Below, one piece after another: positions 36,606-45,991 of a stretch of 64,000 bases of DNA (its first letter is position 1; every line of letters begins with the position of its first letter). Origin of the DNA: JBDWFY01 sp965275915 (GTDB taxonomy: Bacteria > Pseudomonadota > Alphaproteobacteria > Rhizobiales > Stappiaceae); assembly GCA_965275915.1 (NCBI GenBank), contig CBDHYI010000008.1:1364001-1428000 (forward strand). The letters run 5' to 3'. A model generated the notes under the pieces. It was not told the DNA's origin, did no database searches, and saw nothing but the letters and a program-made list of their open reading frames with translations. The position numbers and the translations under genes are program-made.

Positions 36606-37739
36606 TCAGCCGCTGGGCTTCACCTCGCCGGCAAAGAGGCCGCCAAGGGCAAGCAATGCGATGAGAATGCCCAGAATGAGTGCCGTCAGGCGCAGGGTTT
36701 TGGAATGAGCGGGATTGCTCAAAAGGGTGTCGATAATACCGCTGCCGTCGCGATCCTTGTTCTGCAGCCAGGTATAGAGCGCCACCGAGAAGATGATCAC
36801 CACACCGGAGGCAACGGACTGCCAGAAGAACTCGATCCTGAGCGTCACCAGGGCGTTGATCATCATCGACAGGAGCAGGACTCCGGCCAGCGAACCGATG
36901 ATCGAAGCCCGGCCGCCGAACAACGAGGTTCCGCCAACGACAACAGCGGCAATGACGTGAAGGTTGAAGTAGGGGGCTGACGTGGCCTGAATGGCGTTGA
37001 GTTTACCCATCAGCATGATCCCGGCCAGCGCTGCCATCGTGCCCATCAGGACATAGGCATAGACCCGGTAGCGGTCGACATCGATGCCGGTCATCTCGGA
37101 TGCTTCGGGATTGGAGCCGATGGAAATCGTGTAGCGGCCGAAATGGGTTGACGTCAGCACGAAATAGCCGATCAGCAGGGTGAGCAACCCGATAACGACG
37201 GGCGTCGGCAGGAAGATGAGCGACTGGCCACGTCCGATCTCCGTGACAAGCTCAGGAAAGCGGGCAAGCACCAGCCCTTTGGCGATCACCAGCGCAAAGC
37301 CGCGATAAACGAGGTCCATCGCCAGGGTGCCGATGAGGTCCGGCACCCTGAATTTGGTGATCACGAGTCCGTTGATAAGCCCCATCAAGGCACCCAGCGT
37401 GAGCGCGACGAGTGCCGCAATGGGGGCAGGGAACCCGTACTGCTTGATCAGGAACGCCATGATGATGGCGGAGAGGGCGGCGACGGAGCCGATGGAAAGA
37501 TCGATCCCTCGCTGGGTAATGACAAACGTCATCGCCATCGCCATCGGCATATAAAGCGCGGCATCAAGCAGGATCTGATTGAGATTGGACAGGCGGAAAT
37601 AGCGCGCCGGCTCCGCAATTCCCATAAAGAGGGCGATGGCGAGGATCATCGCCATCGGGCCGATAAAACTCATAAAGGGTTCAATGCGTTCACCGAACGA
37701 TCTGGACGGTCCGGCCGGGGCTGTGTTGACGTCGCTCAT
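36606..37739 (-). CDS. ABC transporter permease, ribose/fructose (RbsC/FrcC) type
   Basis: A 377-residue permease with about ten helices. The family block GIDLSIGSVAALSAI (near residue 77) and the region GSNPEASEMTGIDVDRYRVYAYVLMG, which contacts the ATPase, are present, as is VVGGTSLFGGRAS. It lies between the LuxP-like receptor and a single-domain ATPase in one operon. Presumably it forms a homodimer in the membrane. Confidence 0.9.
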   Translation of the reverse strand: MSDVNTAPAGPSRSFGERIEPFMSFIGPMAMILAIALFMGIAEPARYFRLSNLNQILLDAALYMPMAMAMTFVITQRGIDLSIGSVAALSAIIMAFLIKQYGFPAPIAALVALTLGALMGLINGLVITKFRVPDLIGTLAMDLVYRGFALVIAKGLVLARFPELVTEIGRGQSLIFLPTPVVIGLLTLLIGYFVLTSTHFGRYTISIGSNPEASEMTGIDVDRYRVYAYVLMGTMAALAGIMLMGKLNAIQATSAPYFNLHVIAAVVVGGTSLFGGRASIIGSLAGVLLLSMMINALVTLRIEFFWQSVASGVVIIFSVALYTWLQNKDRDGSGIIDTLLSNPAHSKTLRLTALILGILIALLALGGLFAGEVKPSG

Positions 37740-37751
37740 ATCTCTCGCCCC

Positions 37752-38522
37752 TTACGCGGCCTGTTTGGCGCCGACAATCATACCCAGCACCTCTTCGTTG
37801 TTGGTTTCAGCCGTACGCACCACGCCAACGCAGCGTCCGCGCCGCTGAACGTGGATGCGGTCTGAAATTTCAAAAACATCGTCCAGAGAGTGGGAAATCA
37901 CGATCAGCGTAAGACCCTGGTCCCTGAGTGTCTTGATCAACTGCAGGGTACGGGCTGTTTCCTGAGGACCCAGCGCCGCGGTGGGTTCGTCCATCACAAG
38001 AACGCGGAGATTGTCATGGCGCACGGCCCGGGCGATGGCGACCGCCTGACGCTGGCCCCCGGACAGGCTCTCCGTGGCCACATCCATGCTCTTGAGCTCC
38101 ACGCCCAGCCGCTCTTTCAGGATGCGCACGGCGTCCTCTTTCATTTTGCGATTGTCGAGGATCCGCATGCCCAACACGGATTTGGTCAGTTCCGATCCCA
38201 GAAACAGGTTTTCAGCCGGCGTGAGATGGTCCGCGATTGCGAGGTTCTGGTAGACGGCGTCAATTCCGGCGGCAATGGCATCGGAATGGTTGGTCATGGC
38301 AAAGGGCTTGCCGTCCAGCTCGATATGACCTCCGGTCGGCTGATAGACACCGGTCAGCACCTTGATCAACGTTGACTTGCCGGCGCCGTTGTCTCCAACG
38401 ATGGCAAGCACTTCTCCGGCGTAGGCATCCAGATCGACACTGTCGAGGGCAACGACACCCCCAAAGCGTTTGGTGATACCGCGCATTTTGACGACAGGAT
38501 CCGCCACAATGTCTTGTGTCAA
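37752..38522 (-). CDS. ABC transporter ATP-binding protein, single NBD (FrcA-like)
   Basis: A 256-residue ATPase with Walker A GDNGAGKST, Q-loop VYQNLAIADHLTPAENLFLG, signature LSGGQRQ, Walker B VLVMDEP and switch ISHS. Unlike RbsA/MglA it has one nucleotide-binding domain, as in FrcA. I place the start at TTG 38522, six bases after a GGAGG; the in-frame ATG at 38633 would add 37 residues of unfamiliar sequence. It is the first gene of the operon, 150 bp downstream of the paired operators. Confidence 0.85.
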   Translation of the reverse strand: MTQDIVADPVVKMRGITKRFGGVVALDSVDLDAYAGEVLAIVGDNGAGKSTLIKVLTGVYQPTGGHIELDGKPFAMTNHSDAIAAGIDAVYQNLAIADHLTPAENLFLGSELTKSVLGMRILDNRKMKEDAVRILKERLGVELKSMDVATESLSGGQRQAVAIARAVRHDNLRVLVMDEPTAALGPQETARTLQLIKTLRDQGLTLIVISHSLDDVFEISDRIHVQRRGRCVGVVRTAETNNEEVLGMIVGAKQAA

Positions 38523-38671
38523 ACCGACCTCCAGGCTGGCATCGGACCGCACGAACCGGTTGCCGCAAACGCACGTTTGCAGGGCGATGCCTTTTGCTTC
38601 TTGTTGTTCGATGAGCCTGATCCTGTGCCTCAACCGGCGCGAGGATGCTCCTCCCAGACACTAGTAAATGA

Positions 38672-38706
38672 GTTATCGGTAACGTAAGTCAATAGTTATC
38701 GATAAC
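38672..38706. promoter_or_regulatory. Tandem LacI-type operators of the LuxP-like ABC operon
   Basis: GTTATCGGTAAC (38672-38683) and the perfect palindrome GTTATCGATAAC (38695-38706) lie upstream of the ATPase gene, centres 23 bp apart. The central CG and inverted GTTA/TAAC arms are of LacI/GalR type. No LacI gene is adjacent, so the regulator is encoded elsewhere. Confidence 0.7.
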
Positions 38707-39028
38707 AATTTTATAAATATATGAATTTATTCAAATAATTTGAACAGAAAGAAATGTGTTTTGATCGGGTGAACGAATGATTTTTGACAAATCGGACCGG
38801 GAGCCGCCGAGGCAATGGCCGGATTGCTGGCACACTTGCCGGCGGCGGCAGGGAGATTCGAAACGCAATCGGATTTTGCTGTTCCGGTTTGGGAGTAGTT
38901 GCGAACACAACCGGATGCATCATGGACGGTTCGACCGCAACTCCGCTTCCGGGCGGGGATCCTTCGCAACCAGGCGATACCGATCACTTGCTTCCGGATC
39001 CGGACTTGGACGTCGCGTTCGGCCTGAC
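38707..39028. other. Intergenic region, no gene supported
   Basis: A 322-bp stretch beginning with an AT-rich segment that probably contains the promoter of the leftward ABC operon. Open frames on both strands lack ribosome sites and family sequence. No further element was recognised. Confidence 0.5.
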
Positions 39029-39394
39029 TTAATGGTTTGTGTTGATCCGCGCCATTTTGACGGCGTCGACATAACCGGTCTCGCCTTTGACGAAGTCGCG
39101 GAGCAGACCTTCTTTTTCGAAGCCGAGCGTCTCGTAAAGCCTGATGGCGCGGACGTTGCCGGCCCAGACGGTGAGGCTGAGCCGGCGAATCCCGATATAG
39201 GTGTCGCACAGCCGGATGGTCTCTTCGATCATTATGCGGGCAATGCCCTTGCCCTGATCCTGTGCCCGCACGACAACCAGATTGAGTTCGGCGTAACAGG
39301 CGTGATTTTGTTCCGGAACATCCGCATCATGCCGCCGGTTCCCGGGGTCGATACTGAGCAGCCGTTCCTGAAGCGGAAGGTTACAGGCGCGATT
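39029..39394 (-). pseudogene. GNAT acetyltransferase remnant, N-terminal half missing
   Basis: The frame is open from just after a stop at 39395-39397 to the TAA at 39029. The recognisable part is the second half of a GNAT domain: AELNLVVVRAQDQGKGIARIMIEE (motif A), then a C-terminal YETLGFEKEGLLRDFVKGETGYVDAVKM that is typical of the RimJ/L-like group. The only in-frame initiator is GTG 39271, which falls inside motif A. The first two beta strands of the fold are absent in all frames I checked. I call it truncated; a frameshift near 39330-39400 is the alternative. Confidence 0.6.
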
Positions 39395-39573
39395 TCAAGG
39401 ATATCGATCATAACATTCTCGATACCGGGCATTTCGCACTTGAAGAAGATGGTGCAATTGTTGCAGAGAAAATCCATGCTTTCCCGAGCAAGCGTCGAAT
39501 CCGGTAAGATGCAGATCATGCCCCAGCCTGCCAGCGGCCGGGGTGTGCGGTCTCTTCAGAGAAGGAACGGTTT

Positions 39574-40368
39574 ATGCAGAACGGCGATGTTGGAACGGTC
39601 AAATCCCTTTACACCTATCCGATCAAGGGATTGTCGGCTGTCCCGCATATCCGGATGAACCTCTGCGCAGGGGAAGGATGCCCGGGGGATCGGCTGTATG
39701 GGTTTGCCAAAGGAAACAGCGGCTTTGACCCGGCAGACCCCAGGCCTCTGCCGAAGGACCGGTTTCTCGTCCTGATGCAACACGCCAGGATCGCGGGGCT
39801 CGCGACGGCGTTTGACCCCAAGACCAATATGTTCATCGTAAAACAGGGTGATCAAATATGCCTCAATGCCGATCTGGGAACTGAGGAGGGCAGGGCAGCC
39901 GCATCCGCATTCTTCGTGGGCTATCTGGATCTGGACGAAGCGGAGACACCGTTTTTTGCCAATGCCGAACCGCATCGCTTCACGGATGTGTCGGTGGTCT
40001 CCAAGACCATGATGAACGCAGTGTCGATTCTCAATCTTGCATCGGTAAAAGATTTTGAAGCGAGGATCGGCACACCCGTCGATCCGCTGCGGTTCCGCGC
40101 GAACATCGTTATCGACGGTCTGCCGCCGTTTGCCGAATTCGAGTGGGTCGACAGGATCGTAAAGATCGGTGCGGTTTCATTCCGGGTTCTCCTGCGCACC
40201 AAACGCTGCGCGGCTACGGAGGTCAATCCCGCGACGGCCGAGCGGGATATCCGACTGCCCGCTCTCTTGCGCAAGACCTACGGCCATTTTGATATGGGCA
40301 TCTATGCGGAAGTCATTTCCGACGGAACGGTCAGCGCGGGGGATTCCGTCACGCTGCGGGATGCCTGA
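39574..40368 (+). CDS. MOSC-domain molybdenum-cofactor-related protein
   Basis: A 264-residue protein with an N-terminal MOSC_N beta-barrel (VKSLYTYPIKGLSAVPHIRMN) and a MOSC domain. The cysteine that carries sulfur or binds cofactor in MOSC proteins lies in RTKRCAATEVNPATAERD near residue 212. ATG 39574 follows AGAAGGAACGG. Such proteins are related to the mARC/YcbX family that detoxify N-hydroxylated bases. It stands alone. Confidence 0.87.
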   Translation: MQNGDVGTVKSLYTYPIKGLSAVPHIRMNLCAGEGCPGDRLYGFAKGNSGFDPADPRPLPKDRFLVLMQHARIAGLATAFDPKTNMFIVKQGDQICLNADLGTEEGRAAASAFFVGYLDLDEAETPFFANAEPHRFTDVSVVSKTMMNAVSILNLASVKDFEARIGTPVDPLRFRANIVIDGLPPFAEFEWVDRIVKIGAVSFRVLLRTKRCAATEVNPATAERDIRLPALLRKTYGHFDMGIYAEVISDGTVSAGDSVTLRDA

Positions 40369-40549
40369 CAACGGAGCGAATGGGTGCCGGCCGATCGAAC
40401 CGCGGCTTGACAGATCTGTTGATTGCGACTTTCGCTTGAGCCCGTGGCCCTTATCCGGGCGGCATGCTTGAAACCGGACACAGAGCGAGACGCTGATCGC
40501 CCGAAAAATGGCTGCACAAAAGGGGCTGTCATAGGATGTATCTTCCGCT

Positions 40550-41476
40550 TCAGCACGTCGACGGGCCATTGCTCTCCTGCGCGCTTGCCATTGACCTGGT
40601 CAGCATATCAATGAAGTGACGGACGTGCGGTTCCAGAAATCGCCGATGCGGGTATAGCGCGATGATCGGAACCTCCGGGCCGACGGCGTCGGGGAGCACG
40701 TGTTCCACGGTTCCTGCTGCAAGCTCTTTGTCGACCAGTACTTGAGGAAGCTGCGCTATTCCCATCCCGGCCAATACAGCCTGACGCAATGCCTCGGCAC
40801 TGTCGAGCCTTAATCTCACGCGCCCGGATGCCCGGACGGACACGTCTTTATCTTCCCGAAGAGTCCAGCTCTGCCGTTTGTTCTGGCTGGAAAACTGCAG
40901 CAGGTCGTGCCGGCTCAGTTGCTCCACCCGTTCAGGACGCCCGCGTGCATCAAGATAGCCGGGTGTCGCGCACAGAATGGTTTGCTCGACACGAATCTTC
41001 CGCGAGATGAAGCTGCTGTCCCGCGATGTCCCGCCAATCCGAATTGCAAGATCGAAGCCTTGATCGATGAGATGATCGACCCGATCCGACAGGCTCATTT
41101 CGACTTGCGTTTCCGGCCACCGGTTGAGATAGCGATAGACGGCAGGCAGCACCAATCGGCGACCCAGTGCGTCCGGCGCGGCAATCCGCAACACTCCGTG
41201 CGGGATGCCGGGTTCCTGCTTAAGGTCGGCATCCGCGGCCTCAAGAGCCTCTCTGATCGTGACACCATGCTCGTAAAGCCGAAGGCCTTTTTCGGTCAGA
41301 TTGAGGGAGCGGGTGGTTCTGTTAATCAGCCGCGCGCCATAGGTTTTCTCGAGCCTTGCGACGGCCTTTCCGGCGGCCGAGCGGGACAGACCAAACGCTT
41401 TTGCACCGGCAGCGAAGCTGCCTTTATCCGCAACGCTCAGGAACAGCAATATATCGTTTACCCGTGATGCAGCCAT
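40550..41476 (-). CDS. LysR-family transcriptional regulator
   Basis: A 308-residue LTTR of the DNA-binding type with SFAAGAKAFGLSRSAAGKAVARLEKTYGARLINRTTRSL at residues about 20-57. It is divergent from the RidA-family gene at 41577 with a 100-bp gap, so RidA is the probable target. The C-terminus is normal in length. Effector unknown. Confidence 0.9.
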   Translation of the reverse strand: MAASRVNDILLFLSVADKGSFAAGAKAFGLSRSAAGKAVARLEKTYGARLINRTTRSLNLTEKGLRLYEHGVTIREALEAADADLKQEPGIPHGVLRIAAPDALGRRLVLPAVYRYLNRWPETQVEMSLSDRVDHLIDQGFDLAIRIGGTSRDSSFISRKIRVEQTILCATPGYLDARGRPERVEQLSRHDLLQFSSQNKRQSWTLREDKDVSVRASGRVRLRLDSAEALRQAVLAGMGIAQLPQVLVDKELAAGTVEHVLPDAVGPEVPIIALYPHRRFLEPHVRHFIDMLTRSMASAQESNGPSTC

Positions 41477-41576
41477 CTCACCACTTTGTAGAAAATTATT
41501 CGTAACAGAAGCGAAAAGAAATCGCCAGTAATTGCTTCTATATCACGGGAAACGAAAATCAAAGCGAGGAGTTGAG

Positions 41577-41984
41577 ATGGTTGTTGCGATTGAACGAATG
41601 AACCCGGACGTCCTGCCGGACGCAGGAAAGGTCGGCTATTCACAAATATCGATTCCGGCACCGGGCCGTTTGGCGTTTGTCTCCGGGCAGGTTGCGTGGC
41701 GTGCCGGCGGTGGCACAGTTCCGGATACCTTGTCCGGGCAAACCGCTGTGACAATCGACAACCTGCGCAGTGCCCTTTCCGTACTTGGTTGTCGACCGGA
41801 AGATATCGTTCAAATGCGGATTTATCTGACGGATCTGCAGCCTGAAACGCAGGACATTGTGATGTCCCAGATAAAGGAATTTCTGAACGGTTCGCAGCCG
41901 AGCCTGACGGGGGTTGGCGTATCGGCCCTTGCAACACCGGAGCTGCAAATCGAAATTGAAATGGTGGTCCGCGTGCCGGAATGA
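41577..41984 (+). CDS. RidA-family protein (YjgF/UK114)
   Basis: A 135-residue RidA-type subunit; trimeric enzymes of this family hydrolyse reactive enamines/imines from PLP enzymes. ATG 41577 follows GCGAGGAGTTG; a longer in-frame start at 41532 is poor. It has FVSGQVAWRAGG and the ending QIEIEMVVRVPE. The RidA active-site Arg of the archetype (…NRV.EV) appears not to be in its usual place: the C-terminal segment reads SLTGVGVSALATPELQIEIE, so it belongs to a non-archetypal Rid subfamily. Function inferred only as imine/metabolite handling. Confidence 0.82.
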   Translation: MVVAIERMNPDVLPDAGKVGYSQISIPAPGRLAFVSGQVAWRAGGGTVPDTLSGQTAVTIDNLRSALSVLGCRPEDIVQMRIYLTDLQPETQDIVMSQIKEFLNGSQPSLTGVGVSALATPELQIEIEMVVRVPE

Positions 41985-42016
41985 CGCCGGATGGCGGGAT
42001 GCCATCCGGCAGCGTG

Positions 42017-43363
42017 TCAAAACAGGTTTTTGACATCCGAGGAAAAGGTCGGGAACGCCATGGGCGTTTCTTTCAGGTCGCTTGCGGAAATCCCGTGTTT
42101 CATTGCCAGGGCAAACAGATGCACCAGGTCTTCGCCGTGATGGCCGACAAGATGCGCGCCCACCACCTGGTCGGTCTTCCTGTCCACCAGAACCTTTGAC
42201 CATGCGACGGTCTCACCGTAGCTTTTGGCTGAGAACCACCCGGTCATGTCACTCTGCGTGACGGCAACATCCAGCCCCTGTTCTCCGGCTTCCTTCTCCG
42301 TCAACCCGACTGTGCTGAGAGCCGGCACGGTATAGACCGCGCTGGGATTGGCGTGATAGTCCGGCTTCTTTTCCAGTCCGTGGATGATGTTGTGTGCAAC
42401 GAGACGTCCCTCGTATGTCGCCAGAGGTGAGAGCTGGGCGGAATTCACAAGCGCATCGCCCGCAACCCAGACAGCCGGGTTTGAAACGGACCTGAGATAG
42501 TCGTCAACGTCAATCCGGATTCCGTCATGGCGAATGTCTGCTGCTTCAAGATCAAGCGTATCGACATTGGCAACGCGGCCGGCGCCATTCACGACACGGT
42601 CTGCGGTGACTGTGTGGTCCTCATCGTTGTGATGGTATGAGACCGCTAATCTGTCGCCCGATGCGGCGATCTCTTTGACTGTCACGTCGGTTTTGATCAC
42701 GACGCCCAGACGTTCGGTTTCAGCTCGGATTGCCTGTACCGCATCTTGGTCCATGCGCGGCAGCAGTTGAGGCATGGCCTCCAGAATGGTCACCTTTGTG
42801 CCCGCGCGGGCATAAACGTGACTGAATTCCATGGCAATCACACCGCCGCCGACAAAGACCACTTCATCCGGCCGTGTCCTCTCAGACAGCACCTCGTCGG
42901 ACGTGATCATCAGAGCCGCGCCGGGAATATCGAGCGGTCTTGGTTTGGATCCGGTGGCGATCACGATGTTCTCGCCTTCGATCAGGGTGCCGTCGACATC
43001 CACCGTGTTGGGGCTGACAAACCTGGCGCGGCCCTGAAAGACCGTTCCCCGTTTTTCCGCAACGCCCTTCATCGCACCGGGAATGAAACCGATCATGTCG
43101 TCTTTGCGATCGATCAGCTTCTCCCAGTCGAGGGTCGGTTTGCCGACATCGATGCCATGGGTGGATGCCAGCTCGATTTCATGCAATGAATGCGCAGCGG
43201 CGACCAGAACTTTCTTTGGCGTACATCCCCGGTTCGGGCACGTGCCGCCAAAATCCCGTTCTTCAATGAATGCGATCGATTTTCCTGCCTCGCTTGCAAC
43301 GGCCGATACACCGAACCCGGCATTGCCGCCACCGATAATAACAATATCAAATTTATGACTCAT
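42017..43363 (-). CDS. Class I flavin disulfide reductase-like protein without the C-terminal catalytic histidine
   Basis: A 448-residue FAD/NAD(P) protein related to glutathione/mercuric reductases: IVIIGGGNAGFG at the N-terminus, redox pair in GGTCPNRGCTPKK (about residues 40-52), second Rossmann motif VFVGGGVIAMEFS and AGDAL near residue 300. In this class the C-terminus normally has HPT..E, the base for thiol exchange; here the place reads AFPTFSSD, so that dyad is absent. The substrate is therefore uncertain despite an intact disulfide. Start ATG 43363. Direct repeats of TACC lie just upstream (43395-43410). Confidence 0.82.
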   Translation of the reverse strand: MSHKFDIVIIGGGNAGFGVSAVASEAGKSIAFIEERDFGGTCPNRGCTPKKVLVAAAHSLHEIELASTHGIDVGKPTLDWEKLIDRKDDMIGFIPGAMKGVAEKRGTVFQGRARFVSPNTVDVDGTLIEGENIVIATGSKPRPLDIPGAALMITSDEVLSERTRPDEVVFVGGGVIAMEFSHVYARAGTKVTILEAMPQLLPRMDQDAVQAIRAETERLGVVIKTDVTVKEIAASGDRLAVSYHHNDEDHTVTADRVVNGAGRVANVDTLDLEAADIRHDGIRIDVDDYLRSVSNPAVWVAGDALVNSAQLSPLATYEGRLVAHNIIHGLEKKPDYHANPSAVYTVPALSTVGLTEKEAGEQGLDVAVTQSDMTGWFSAKSYGETVAWSKVLVDRKTDQVVGAHLVGHHGEDLVHLFALAMKHGISASDLKETPMAFPTFSSDVKNLF

Positions 43364-43561
43364 GTTCTCTCTCACATATGGGCTTTAAACCCTATCAGTA
43401 GGTAGGTAAGGTTGGAAAACTGAATTACAACAAAGTTGGGAAGAGGGGTGTGTCCGTTCGTCCGAAAATGGTGCCCGGACGTCCGGTTTGTCAGCGAATT
43501 TCGGAGCGTGCGCCGCATGTGGACCAGATACGGCACCCTGTTTGGGTCAAACCGGCCACGT

Positions 43562-45337
43562 TTACAGACCGGCGCGCCGCAGGCCTTCGGTGAAGTGGTT
43601 AAGATCATCTGCGTTCTTGTCCGGCTGAACGGATGCCCAGTGATCGATATTGAAATTCGGGTGGGCTTTCAGGACCATGGCGGCTTCGTGCTGCGCTTCT
43701 TCCGTCCTGTTGAGCATGCCGTAGCTTGCCGCCAGTATTCTTCGGCCTTCGGTCGGATTCTGCATGGATTTTATGGCCAGAATCGCGTCGTCATATTGCC
43801 TGAGATTGTAGTGCGCGCCGCCCAGATGCCACAGATACTGATCGGGATAGAATGGATTCAGCCGCATGGCTTTTTCCAGCAGCTCAACCGCCTCGACCGA
43901 TCGTCCGCAATGCGCCAGCGCGTCGGCCATGTCGGACATAAGATCCGCATCGTTGGGGTTGAGCCGGGTGGCGCGTTCGTAGGCGATGATCGAGGCGTCA
44001 TGCTCCTTGCGATAGAGATGGGCAAATCCCAGCTCGCCGAAACCGCGTGCATCCAAGGAATCCAGTTCGATTGCGTCCCGTGCAAGATTGAGCGCATTGT
44101 CGATGGCGATTTCGGGCTCCGGCGCCCAGTCATAACGCCAGTCGAGATTCAGGGTCCGGGATTTTGCGGCCATCGCCCTGGCATATTTGGGGTCGGTGTG
44201 CAGAGCTGAATCATAGAACTGCCGCGCCTGGCTGACCCCGTTTTGCGTGTAGCTGAAAATGTAGCGCTGGCCCTGCAGGACAAAGCTGTAGGCGGCCATG
44301 CTGGAGGGCGGAGTCTGCCGGAGACGGTCAACTTCGGAAGACTCGATTTTTGCGGCGGTCGCGGACACGATGGTCTGGGTGATCTCGTCCTGCAGGTCAA
44401 ACAGATCCTCGATTTCGCGATTATATTGCTCGCCCCAGATTGTCCTGTTACTGATAACGTCAATCAGCTCAATCGTTATCCGGATTCTTTTGCCGGCTTT
44501 TCGCACAGAGCCGTTGACCGCATACCGGACACCGAATTTCCGCGCCGCTTCGTGCGGTGTCTGCCGATAGTCGTTGAAGATATAGGCGGAATTTCGCGCA
44601 ATGACGAAAAACTGATGAAACTTGGACAGGCTGGTGGTGATGTCCTCGGTGAGACCATCGGCAAACCAGCTGTCGCTGCGGTCGTTGCCCTGAAAGGCGA
44701 ACGGCAAAACCACGATGGACTGATCGATCAGGGGGCCGCTTCCGGATGAGGTCGGGCTGCTGCGCTCGCGCCTCAGGGCCGCCGTCATGGCTGCGCTTGT
44801 GGGATTTTCATGCAGCACGAAGACGTCGACATTTTCCTTGATATTCTTGAATTTTTGCGCGCCCAGATATTCATAGCCGATGGACATTTTGCTGCTGACG
44901 CTGTCATAGACTGTGCCCGAGATGCAGATTTTTCCCGGTTCGGCGAAGGCTTCCAAACGCGAGGCGATGTTGATGCTCTCGCCTGAGAGTTCGTTATCTT
45001 CCCTCAGGATGTCGCCCAGATTAATACCGAAGCGGAAGATGATCTTTTTTTCCCCTGCGGCTTTGTCATTCATGTCCCGGAAGTGCTTTTGCATATCGAC
45101 GGAAAAACTCACCGCGTCGACCGCGCTGTCAAACAGCATAAACACCCCGTCGCCTGAGATCCGGACGATTTCCCCTGAATAGGTCTTTGCAAATGATGAA
45201 AAGGCGTCCAGGCGCGCGCGAACGGCGAGAACCGTTCCGATCTCGTCTTCTCCCATCATGCGGCTGTAACTGGCAACGTCCGCAAACACGATTGCGGCGA
45301 GCCGTCTTTTCAATCCGTGCCGAGCCCCACCAGTCAT
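43562..45337 (-). CDS. Class III adenylate/guanylate cyclase with TPR repeats
   Basis: A 591-residue protein. The cyclase domain (residues 1-175) keeps both metal-binding aspartates (Asp20 in FADVAS and Asp63 in SGDGVF) and the NIASRLE segment with the transition-state Asn/Arg, so it should be active. A TolB-like N-terminal-type domain (SIVVLPFAFQG to WGEQYNREIEDLFDLQDEI, about 208-330) and TPR repeats (about 370-560) follow. No transmembrane segment is evident, so it is cytosolic and probably senses through protein interaction. This architecture is common in rhizobia and relatives. Confidence 0.88.
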   Translation of the reverse strand: MTGGARHGLKRRLAAIVFADVASYSRMMGEDEIGTVLAVRARLDAFSSFAKTYSGEIVRISGDGVFMLFDSAVDAVSFSVDMQKHFRDMNDKAAGEKKIIFRFGINLGDILREDNELSGESINIASRLEAFAEPGKICISGTVYDSVSSKMSIGYEYLGAQKFKNIKENVDVFVLHENPTSAAMTAALRRERSSPTSSGSGPLIDQSIVVLPFAFQGNDRSDSWFADGLTEDITTSLSKFHQFFVIARNSAYIFNDYRQTPHEAARKFGVRYAVNGSVRKAGKRIRITIELIDVISNRTIWGEQYNREIEDLFDLQDEITQTIVSATAAKIESSEVDRLRQTPPSSMAAYSFVLQGQRYIFSYTQNGVSQARQFYDSALHTDPKYARAMAAKSRTLNLDWRYDWAPEPEIAIDNALNLARDAIELDSLDARGFGELGFAHLYRKEHDASIIAYERATRLNPNDADLMSDMADALAHCGRSVEAVELLEKAMRLNPFYPDQYLWHLGGAHYNLRQYDDAILAIKSMQNPTEGRRILAASYGMLNRTEEAQHEAAMVLKAHPNFNIDHWASVQPDKNADDLNHFTEGLRRAGL

Positions 45338-45350
45338 TGCTGCACCGTAA

Positions 45351-45965
45351 TCAATCCGGAAGCTCCGGCCGACTGATCAACTCAAAGGATGAACCGGCCA
45401 GGCGTTCACTTATGATCTTCTTTTTATCCGACCATTCGGACTTCAGCAGTCCCACATGAATGGTATCATAATGCTCACCGTGTGCGTACCAGCCTTCCCG
45501 AATGCGGCCTTCCTGAGAAAAGCCGACGGAAGACACCAGCTTTTCCGTTGCCTCGTTGTTAGAGCGGTAGACTGTCGAGACCCGATGCAGCCGAAGCCGG
45601 TCGAAGGCCAACTCGGTCAGCGCAGCGATCATCGCGGTGCCAAGGCCCCTGCGTCTGTATTGTCTTGAGACAAACAACGGGATGACGGCATCGCCGTGAA
45701 TATAATTGATGGATTGAAGGCCGCACAATCCAACCGCATTGGCATCGGCATCTTCCAGGATGAACCAGATGTTCTTTGGCGGGTCGTGATGCTGCAGTGC
45801 GGATTTCCAGTTTTCGATCATGGCCTCGCGACCGACGGGGACAGGCATCTTCCGTTCAAACAGCGCCACATCCTCGAAATCGGCAAACCAGTTTGCCAAA
45901 GACTCAAGGTCAGCCTCGTTCAAAGGGCGGAATACTATTTTTGCCTCTAGGGTCAACACGTGCAT
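45351..45965 (-). CDS. RimJ/RimL-type GNAT acetyltransferase next to an IS110 insertion
   Basis: A 204-residue GNAT protein with motif A VSRQYRRRGLGTAMI and the C-terminal ATEKLVSSVGFSQEGRIREGWY. I use ATG 45965 (MHVLTLEAK); an in-frame start at 46016 would lie inside the insertion element. The element ends only 17 bp upstream, so the original promoter has been displaced by 1.17 kb. The 13-bp gap to the cyclase gene suggests that the two formed an operon, so the insertion may affect both. Confidence 0.82.
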   Translation of the reverse strand: MHVLTLEAKIVFRPLNEADLESLANWFADFEDVALFERKMPVPVGREAMIENWKSALQHHDPPKNIWFILEDADANAVGLCGLQSINYIHGDAVIPLFVSRQYRRRGLGTAMIAALTELAFDRLRLHRVSTVYRSNNEATEKLVSSVGFSQEGRIREGWYAHGEHYDTIHVGLLKSEWSDKKKIISERLAGSSFELISRPELPD

Positions 45966-45991
45966 CTTCTTGCTGTTATTAGCAACTGTGT

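Noticed and set aside
35401..38522. A standard fructose frcBCA operon
   Set aside because: Permease and ATPase fit FrcC/FrcA, but the receptor is LuxP-like rather than FrcB-like, so the fructose call was not kept.
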